A DNA stretch of 26,363 bases from Irineochytrium annulatum. Lineage: Eukaryota > Chytridiomycota > Chytridiomycetes > Chytridiales > Chytridiaceae. The first letter of the stretch is position 1; every line of letters begins with the position of its first letter. A model generated the notes under the pieces. That model worked only from the letters and a program-made list of their open reading frames with translations, searched no databases and was not told the DNA's origin. A program made the position numbers and the translations under genes. The stretch spans positions 1 to 26,363 of the forward strand of contig JADGJL010000295.1 in NCBI GenBank assembly GCA_027600665.1, given 5' to 3'. Shown here piece by piece: positions 19,076 to 26,363 of this stretch.

Positions 19076-22000
19076 ATGAGACGACGGCTGCGCAGGCTCC
19101 TCGCGACGGCGACGCTGGTGATGCTCGCGCCCGACGCGGACGCGGCCTGCCCGCACAGTCCGTGCACGGTGAATTGGACCAGAAATTCGTGGAAGTGCTC
19201 TGACCCCAACAAAAACAGGTCGGCCCGCCAATGACCTACGATGAGTGTCCCGAAATCGCGATGCTGGTCGATGACCACTGTCGGCAGTTCCTCTGGGACG
19301 ACCAGTGCGTCGGCGAGGCCATCAAGTTGGGCTTTAACTGCGTAAATATCTTCCTTCTTCCATTTTATCAGTCCCGCTCCCCTTATCTGCGTTCTTTCTC
19401 GCGTCCTTCTGACCATGTAATGTTGCCAACCTCAGCCCTCGTTCAGGCCAAAAAGCGCTGGCTGCTCTCACAGCGTCTGCACCGTGGGCTCGCCTCTGAC
19501 ACCGTCCTGCGACCGGTGCGCGCAACGCGTTATGGAGCGGGAGGGCTTTTGCGGCACGACGTCGTGGAGCAGCGCGTGCGTCGACCTGGTCTCTGAGCTG
19601 TGTCCGCTAAACTGCGTAAGTTGCATGTTGGTTTAGCATTGATGAAATATATTAATCGAGGTCCAACAGAATGGAAACAACTTTGTTGACCACCTGGCGT
19701 TCTACTTACAAAAGCGCGGAGTGGCGACAGGGGTGCAGAACTACGTCCCGGTCGTCACGACCACAACCATGACCGTGGCGGCTGCGGCGTCCGCTTACCC
19801 GCTTACGTGCGATCATTCGATGTGCACTATCGGCAACCCCCTGTCACCGTCGTGTAACTCCTGCGTCGCTCAAATTGCCAGCGTCGACCCGCACTGCAGT
19901 ACAACTCAATGGGACGCGACCTGTGTGCAGGAGGTGTTCACCATCTGCGGTATCTCCTCGTGTGGATTATTTAGCCCGCCGACATCTTCGACATCGAAGT
20001 CTACCACCGCGTACGCCTACCCTAATTTTTTAAGTTCCACCCCTACCTCAACTCCGCCATTCTCCCCCATCTCAACAAGTTCCTCTTCTACCACAATCTC
20101 AACAATTGCCCCTTTTGTACCGCCGACGACAAGCGCAGTACCTCCTTCCATCCCCACTTCGTCAGTGTCTGCAAATGATGGCGATGGCGCTGTCCCCACC
20201 CCAGCGGCAACAATGACGGCCATCGTCTACCCGTGCGACGGCACCAAGACGTGCGCCGCAGTCCACCTGACGGTCGACATCTACGGCGTCCTTTTCGACC
20301 CGGAGGGTGACCGCGTCGGCCAAATCCCAAACCCGATCATCACGCCCCCTTGCACCGACATGCTCTCCTGCTACAAGCTCAACGACACCATCTCCCAGTC
20401 CGGCTCCATCACGGATCGATTCGGGCATGTCGTCGGCATCCTGAGTAACTATCAAGGTTGGCCGTGCTCCACCGTGTTCGATTGCGCGCTCGTCGGGCAC
20501 ACTATCGACTGCTACGGGAACGTGTACGACTCGAAGAACGTGTTTGTCAAGAGCGTTCCGAACTATGTGTGCAGCGCCCCACCGTGCCTCGACCTAGCGA
20601 CGTGCAACGACCTCGGGGATATCATCGATCTGAACGGGGACGTGTACAATATGTACGGACGCTTCCTCGGCATAATTCCGAACTACGTCCCGATTCTGCC
20701 GTGCACGAACTCGGCGGCGTGCACGAGCCTCGGGTACACTCTCGACTTTTACGGCGACATTTACATGAAAAATATTCTGGTGGGGACCATTCCGGGCTAC
20801 CAGGGGAAAGTACCGTGCACCGACGTATCCTCCTGCACGGCTTTAGGCGATACGGTCTCATATTGGGGCGACGTTTTCAGCGGGACCGGGTATTACCTCG
20901 GCACAATTCCTAACTACGCAGTATCCCTACCATGCACGACGCAGGCCCAGTGCGCGACCATGGGCTACAACGTCAGCCCGGCGGGCGATATTTACGACTC
21001 GTACGGGAACTACATCGGCACGTTGCCCACATACCTGAATTATGCCCCGCCCTGCTCAACGATCGTCACTTGCCAGCAGATGAACGCGACGATCGACGGC
21101 TTCGGGAACGTGTACGGTTCCGAGGGCTACTACCTCGGTACCATCGTGAACTACGAGGCCCAACTTCCCTGCAACACAGCCCTGAGCTGTAGGGACCTCG
21201 GATACACGGTCGATGCCGCCGGCTTCGTGTACGACAAATCCGGGACCTATCTCGGCGCGCTGCCCTACGCGGGTCTGTCACCATGTGGCGACTACGTCTC
21301 TTGCTCGCGTCTGAACGACACGATCGACCTTTGGGGCGACGTCTACTCCATCGAATCCGGTAAGCTCGTGGGCGCTGTGCCGGGGTACAGGCCCCCGCCG
21401 CCGCCGTGCGCGGACCTGCTGCAGTGCGAGGAGATGGGATACGAGGTCAAGTGGGGCGGGAATGTAATCGACCCGGCGTCGGGGGACTACATGGGCACGC
21501 TTGGCGTGTACCAGAACCCGAACACGACCGCGGGACTCCTGAGCCCGCTCGTTGCGCCGTGCTACACGGTGGCCCAGTGCAACGGGCAAGGGTTCACATC
21601 CGACCTGATGGGGAACGTGTACGACGGTCGGGGCGCGTTCGTCGGCCGGCTGCCCCCGAACGGGACGCTGCCCTGCGGGTCGATCGCCGACTGTCAGTAT
21701 GCGGGATACATCGTCGACTACTGGGGAGATGTCTTCGACCCGACCGGCGTGTACGTCGCCACGGTGCCGGAGTGGGTGCTGCTGCCGTGTTGGAACGGGG
21801 CCGAGTGCGCCAGCATCGGGCTCACGGTCGACCGCCTTGGGGACGTGTACAACTGGACGGAGGACGCGTTCATGTATCTCGGTACAATACCCAACTACGG
21901 GACCACGGCGCCGTGCGAGGAAGCGCCGCTGTGTGTGGCGGAAGGGTACATCATCAACGGATGGGGGGACGTCTTCGACAACACGACGGGCCTATTCATT

Positions 22001-22627
22001 GGCGTCGTGCCGGGCCAATTAACGTCGGCTCCCGTCGCGACGGCGCCGCCGTGCATGAGCAACGCCACGTGCGCGGCGCTTGGCGACACGGTCAATCCTC
22101 AGACCGGCGCGATCACGGATGCCAAGGGGGTTGTGGTCGGGAACGTGTACGAGTCGACAAGCGCCCCCGCTCCGTGCTTGAACGCGACGGCCGCCGGCTG
22201 CGCGGCGGTAAACTTGACGATGTCGGCCTCGGGCCAGGTGTTTGACAAGAACGGGACGAACCTCGGTAACGTATGGGGCACGTCGAACACGCAGCTGTGC
22301 ACTACGGTTGACACGTGCGCGCACCTGAACTTTACGATCGGGGAGCACGGCAATATCGTCGACAACGGCGGGAGGATCGTTGGCAACCTGTATGGTGCGC
22401 TGCCGACGACACAGTGTGGGTCCGCGTACGAATGCGCGCATTTGGGGCTTCTCGTGAACCCGGATGGGAACATAGTGGACAAAAAGGGCTTTATCGTGGG
22501 GAATGTGGCGCTGGCAAAGGTGGCTACCGGAGTGAAAGTCGGCTCGAAGGGTCTTCGACAGCGTCAGATTGGTTGGTGGTGGTTGGGGTCTGCAGCTTAC
22601 ATGGTCGCGGGGGTGTGCCTATCATAG
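19076..22627 (+). CDS. Secreted Cys-rich protein with 19 tandem ~40-residue repeats
   Basis: Four exons: 19076-19168, 19219-19341, 19436-19615 and 19670-22627; 1117 residues. A signal peptide (MRRRLRRLLATATLVMLAPD, cleavage near A23/A24) is followed by three related Cys modules (about 25-72, 82-132 and 179-230). These share C-x-H-S-x-C-T and a later W-x2-x-C-V motif; examples are CPHSPCTVGPPM, CSHSVCTVGSPLTPSC and CDHSMCTIGNPLSPSC. A Ser/Thr/Pro-rich stalk (about 231-318) leads to 19 repeats (about 319-1080) and a hydrophobic C-terminus (IGWWWLGSAAYMVAGVC) that might anchor it. The function is unknown; extracellular or cell-surface location is inferred. Similar Cys modules occur, from memory, in secreted proteins of chytrids and myxobacteria. 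Many N-x-S/T sites are present. The 50-nt intron at 19169-19218, with a CTGAC branch-like site, restores the first module. Confidence 0.85.
20228..22514 (+). repeat. 19-unit protein repeat, about 38-48 codons each
   Basis: The repeat consensus is P-C-x(5)-C-x(3-4)-G/N-x-T-x-D-x-x-G-D/N-V-Y/F-D-x-x-G-x-x-x-G-T-I/V-P-N-Y. Each unit has two cysteines and a G-x-V-Y-D-x-x-G-x-x-x-G turn-rich segment. Clear units begin at CTDMLSC, CLDLATC, CTDVSSC, CTTQAQC, CGSIADC, CTTVDTC and CGSAYEC. The last four lack the PNY ending and have a GNIVD..G.IVGN form, so the array has two sub-types. Individual units are well diverged, so the array is old rather than recently amplified. Confidence 0.85.
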
Positions 22628-23497
22628 AGAAGATGAAAAGCATTCTTGTCCAAATCAATAAATATCCTTTGTAACAGTGAGGTCAGCATGCTGAGATATG
22701 CTTCAGACTTCCGTCCATTATCGAGAGTCAACTTGACTGGCGAGGAATTCGGAGACGAGTGGCGACCTCACAAGCGCAGTAGAAGCAGGTAAGCAGTTGG
22801 GGTGCGGAGTTTGAAAGCTTAGCTGTGCTGTTTTCATGGAGTGAGTTTTGCTGGCAGTGTTGCGACCATGGAAGTGGGGACAGTATTATTACATGCGGGA
22901 ACTCGCTGGAATGGGGTTGCTTGGAAGAAGAACCCCTCTTTTTTCGATTTCGATCCGCGCCGACCTCAAGCACAACGGGGTCCAGCGGGTCGCGGCTGGT
23001 CGCGGACCGTGAGCACAGAGCTTGTCCGGCCGCCCGCGAACCCTTCGCCCGGCGCGGTCGAAGGCCTCCGTCGGGAAGCCCGTCCCCACGCCGCCGTCGT
23101 CCGACCAGAGTGGTCGGGACGTCGACAAGGTCCGCTTGGCGCGGACCTGTGTGAAGAAAGCAAGATGGGGTCCACGTTCTTTTTGTCCAACAGGCCAACT
23201 CGGAATTTGATTTCCAGCGGATATTCCCGTCCTGTACCGCGCACTTCCCATTACTCCATATCCCAGCACTCCCGGCTCCCTGTCGAAGTCCCCTTCCTTG
23301 TTGCCGCGCCCCTGATCAACCTCCTCTACAGCGCCGACGATCGCCGTCGTCGAGTTGGAGCCAACAACTTGAGGTGTGAGAGCTGCGATGTGGCCTGGAA
23401 AGTTAACCTCCCACGTGAACTCGTCCAGCGGCTCGCATCAGACCTCAGAGGGCGGCATCTGTGAACCCACGGTACACAGAGATCAGCCAGCTCGGGA
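22628..23497. other. Gap with unassigned open frame (22868-23464)
   Basis: This region holds the 3' flank of the repeat-protein gene and the 5' flank of the next gene. A 198-codon ATG-initiated open frame on the plus strand (22868-23464) is in the same frame as the downstream gene and ends at a TGA 33 nt before its proposed ATG. It is Arg/Pro-rich and unrecognised, and overlapping frames are open on both strands because the stretch 22945-23165 is GC-rich. It may contain 5' exons of the next gene that I could not resolve. Confidence 0.4.
22657..22662 (+). terminator. Poly(A) signal of the secreted repeat protein gene
   Basis: AATAAA, 30 nt past the TAG stop at 22627, followed by a T-rich stretch. 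Confidence 0.55.
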
Positions 23498-25627
23498 ATG
23501 CAAGCGGACGGCCCCGCCATAGTGCTCGCGTACGACCAAGGCCGGAAGCAGGTCTTCATCAAGAACCCTGACCCCGAGCAGAGTGGATGGGCCGTGGACC
23601 AGCTCCGCCAAAACTGCCACGCCGTGTTCGAGCGCGCGTTCACCGACAACGAGGTCCACCCTGACCGCCTGCGATATGCCTTCGTCGCGAAGGTCTTCAT
23701 TGTGCAGACGCCGCGGCCCATCGGCGGCAAGCGCCGCCCTGGGTTCCTCGAGTTCGTCGGTGAGACGGCCGACGACGCGGTCGATTGGATCCTGACCCTC
23801 GCCACGCTGCCGCCCGTCCGGAAGGGGAAGAGGAGGCCACCGGACCCCGGGTCGCTGCTCCGGTTCGTCGTGTCTGCGCTAAATGAGGTCCTGGGCTTGC
23901 ACGTGACGGGGAGAGATAAGGACGGGATGGACGATGCCGTGATGAGGGGAATGAGGCGCGCGGGACAGCTGGACATGGTATGTGTGCTACCCATGTCAAC
24001 CTGTGCCTGCCTAACACTCAATTCCAGGCTGACAAAATCTACCTCCCTGAGCATCTGAGGGAGAGCTACCGCAAGGCGTCACCGGCCGTTGGCGCGAGCG
24101 AACGGCTGTTAGCAAGCAATGGCATCGCGAGCTTCGTGCCTGCGATGAGCAGAAGGGCTCCGCCGCCGGCGCTGCTTGCGATGATGGAGGATGATGAAGA
24201 CGACGATGAAGAGGAGGACGAAGATGTTGAGGAGGAAGACGGGTCGCTCGCGGGGGAGGTCGATGAGGGCGCCGTGGGTACAGGCGAGGACGGGAACGCC
24301 AGCGGGAAATTAGCGAAGCCGCGTCGAAAGCGGGTGCCATCCGCGTCGTCGCTCAAGGCCGTATCGACTAACCCCGCGGGTGCCGGCAGGCCTGCATCCG
24401 TGGCGGGAAACTTCGAAGATCTTGCGCCGCTCGGGATCCCATCGGCGGGCCTTCCTGAAGCCAGGTTCGCGGATCAGTACTGGTCGCAGGCGCCGAAGGA
24501 CCTACACGTGCCACAACCGACCTCGGCGAATGGGAACTATCCACCCATGCCTACAAATGGTGAGCATCGAATCGCTATCTGTCCCCTTTTCTTCATTATA
24601 TTTGCATTCTCCTGAACATCCCTTCTCCTATTAACTCCACGTAGCCAACCCCATGGACCCCAAAAGCCTAATCTTGCAACCCCTAAAACCCTTCCTAGAC
24701 TTCGACGGCCCGCGTCGAAGGCCATCCGATTCCTCTGGCGTCGTCCGCGACCGGTCTGCTGCTTCCGCCGAGGGCTCCTCGGCCCACGAGACGAAGTCCC
24801 TGCCCTACCTCCCGCCCCACTTCTACCGTCGCTCTCGAAAGGCCGCCAAACCGCCCGCTTCTGTCGAAGGCATGTCGTCTACGCGCCCAAACGGCCGACC
24901 CCTTGTGGACGACGCCGGTCGGATGCGGAAACCTCAGCCCGACGAAGGTGACAACATATTTTGGTCAGACCCCTCCGACGGGTCCAGCGGACGCATTGCG
25001 TCGCCGTTGAGTACAGCGCCGTTGCACTGCCATCAGCGACCCCCACCGTCTGCGACGCTCCCGTACCCGTTCCGACCCGCGCAGCCCCGCGTCGCGGCGC
25101 CGCCACCTCGACCCGCGGCTCCGGACCCGTCGGCGCTCACAACGTCGCGGCCGCTAGACACGTTTACGGCCGCACTGGAGGAGGTGGCGCGCTTGCGCGC
25201 CGTCGCGGAGGCTGGCGTGGACCGCGAGCTCGCGTGGGCGAGGAGGGAGGATGCGTTGATCGCGGAGTTGAGGGCGGCGCGCGGCGAAAGTATGCCGCCG
25301 ATGGGGGGCGGTGTCGATGGTCCACTTCAAGGAATAAACAAAATCGGGCCGGCGGGCGGCGTCGGAGGGAAATCCGTCGGGAGGGTTGCGGGATGGGGGT
25401 TAGGGCCTAACCAGTATGCGGACATGCCGATTGGCGCGGATCTGGGTGCGGGAGGCGGTCAGTATGGGTTTTACGGTGACCCCCGCGCCCCTGCGCTCAT
25501 CGGTTCGCGGCCGCCGCCGATGCGGCCGCCGCTAAGTAGGCCAGCGGATTCGCGTGTGTACTCGCCGTATGCGCCGGGCTCTGGGCCCATAGGGATCCTG
25601 GGCATGTATCCGGGACCTGGTGGTTAA
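23498..25627 (+). CDS. Probable nuclear protein, unknown family, acidic and Pro-rich
   Basis: Exons 23498-23977, 24028-24559 and 24645-25627, with consistent phases, give 664 residues. The family is not recognised. Residues 1-170 look globular (MQADGPAIVLAYDQGRKQVF, HAVFERAFTDNEVHPDRLRY, GFLEFVGETADDAVDWILTL). An intron then leads to DKIYLPEHLRESYRKASP, a 20-residue Asp/Glu tract near residue 215 and a basic NLS-like KPRRKR. The rest is disordered Pro/Gly/Ser-rich sequence with one short helical, coiled-coil-like stretch (TAALEEVARLRAVAEAGVDR). This composition suggests a nuclear regulatory or chromatin-associated protein; that is inference. The ATG at 23498 is the first after an in-frame TGA at 23462, but 5' exons upstream may exist. 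Third positions are strongly GC-rich. Confidence 0.65.
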
Positions 25628-26093
25628 TGTATAAATTTTTCTCTGTTCCTTCCAAGGATCGTTTAATGATACCTGTCCGTTCAAATGTAATCATCAACCC
25701 AGTTACTCCACCAGCGAGCCTCTTATGCCACCGCAAATCCTTTCGCCTCCAATTTGCATTGCACTGGCGTGACAAAATGAACAGCAGCTGACTGCAAATT
25801 CCAAGGGAACGCTACCACAACAATTAATACCTTTGCTGTTAGATTATGAGCCGTGTGTCGGCGAGTTTTAGGAAGATAGAGTTGAAGAATACATTGGGAC
25901 GCAGAGTCCGTCACACTCGAGTCCTCGTAGTATATCAACTCCACATCCAGAACATGTAGGGAACTTCCAGTGGTCAGAATCTAACACGTTAACAGCGCTT
26001 CTGCGTTGTACAACTGGAGCGATCCTTGCTGATCTGAAATCTAAGATCTGCTTGATTGCTAATATTTAAGGAACTAGCTACCCCTTATTGATA

Positions 26094-26174
26094 TTGGTCA
26101 AGTTATGAAGATTGCTCAACGAGTTTAGATAAGGTGTAAACACGTAAACGTGAAATCCAAAGTTGGTTCGATCC
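26094..26174 (+). pseudogene. Decayed tRNA-like pol III element
   Basis: GGTTCGATCC at 26165-26174 matches the pol III B box (GGTTCGANNCC) exactly, and an A-box-like TTGGTCAAGT sits at 26094-26103. The T-stem around the B box has only about three base pairs, and no matching seven-base acceptor stem is visible, so it is not an intact tRNA gene. A tRNA pseudogene or tRNA-derived SINE relic is most likely. A T4 run lies at about 26236. Confidence 0.3.
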
Positions 26175-26309
26175 CACACTCTATTCAGTGATTAGACTGT
26201 ACCACGGATGTTGTCAATTATTGTTATAGTGTATGTTTTGCTTCTCGCGTGAGCATCTAGTGCGGAATTTAGATAGTTAGGGCCCAGGACGTCGCAAGGC
26301 ACCGCCGGG

Positions 26310-26342
26310 AGCGCCGATTTTACTCGGCGTCGCCGGGGCGCT
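26310..26342. repeat. Short GC-rich inverted repeat at window edge
   Basis: AGCGCC (26310-26315) and its complement GGCGCT (26337-26342) flank a 21-nt loop that itself contains GCCGA/TCGGC. The neighbouring CGCCGGGAGCGC and CGCCGGGGCGC form a near direct repeat. The GC content differs sharply from the AT-rich flank. Confidence 0.4.
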
Positions 26343-26363
26343 ATTATTTGGCGTGTAGGGCGT

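Larger units (their letters stand above)
25628..26363. other. 3' flank with no gene recognised
   Basis: 736 bp of AT-richer sequence. Short minus-strand frames (25497-25775 and 25723-25944) have no recognisable features. It contains a decayed tRNA-like element near 26094-26180 and a GC-rich inverted repeat near 26310-26342. Confidence 0.45.

Noticed and set aside
21406..22245. 279-codon plus-strand frame inside the secreted repeat gene
   Set aside because: It is an Arg/Gly-rich alternative frame created by the GC-rich repeats; the 986-codon exon in the other frame has conserved Cys repeats.
22728..23269. Minus-strand frames across the GC-rich gap (126-156 codons)
   Set aside because: They are mutually overlapping, low-complexity and without splice or homology support.
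23326..24054. Long minus-strand open frame opposite the last gene (242 codons)
   Set aside because: It is antisense to a plus-strand frame with correct introns and GC-rich third positions; its composition (Arg/Ser-rich) is that of a shadow frame.
25497..25944. Two small minus-strand frames after the last gene
   Set aside because: They are short, one overlaps the C-terminal coding exon of the plus-strand gene, and neither has recognisable features.
26094..26174. Intact tRNA gene
   Set aside because: The B box is exact, but the T-stem has mismatches in two of five pairs and no acceptor-stem partner was found.

Overview
The window is fungal nuclear DNA. Genes are dense, carry many short GT-AG introns (mostly about 40-120 nt, often with CTAAC or CTGAC branch-like sites), and encode orthologues of conserved fungal proteins. 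The cysteine-rich secreted protein, the PNGase A-like protein and the intron pattern would fit an early-diverging (chytrid-like) fungus, but that placement is inference. No bacterial-type operon, CRISPR array or intact transposon is visible. All gene models were spliced by hand from splice signals, reading-phase bookkeeping and recalled family sequences.

Left part (1-7650). A minus-strand PNGase A-like gene runs off the left edge. A seven-exon minus-strand PCID2/Thp1 gene (mRNA export) shares a 486-bp divergent promoter region with a six-exon DDX6/Dhh1 RNA helicase gene (mRNA decay and translational repression). After a 1.4-kb pyrimidine-rich gap comes a minus-strand gene for a small protein with a GPI-like tail.

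Middle (7650-17370). Next are a weakly supported small minus-strand gene, then a ten-exon minus-strand gene for a mitochondrial double HMG-box protein whose linker is built from seven in-frame mini-exons. Only 100 bp separates it from the divergent ERV1 sulfhydryl oxidase gene, so both genes of this pair are predicted to be mitochondrial. RPN3 (26S proteasome lid) and VPS39 (HOPS tether) follow in tandem on the plus strand, each with 13-14 exons.

Right part (17368-26363). A minus-strand polytopic membrane protein with a TspO-like motif is divergent from a gene for a 1117-residue secreted protein. That protein has three Cys-rich modules and then 19 tandem repeats of about 40 residues, and it is the most unusual product here. 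It is followed by a probable nuclear protein of unknown family with an acidic tract, then about 0.7 kb of non-coding DNA that holds a decayed tRNA-like (pol III B-box) sequence.

The neighbours do not form one pathway. The best leads are the mini-exon array, the 19-repeat secreted protein, and a perfect 24-bp palindrome beside a TATA box.
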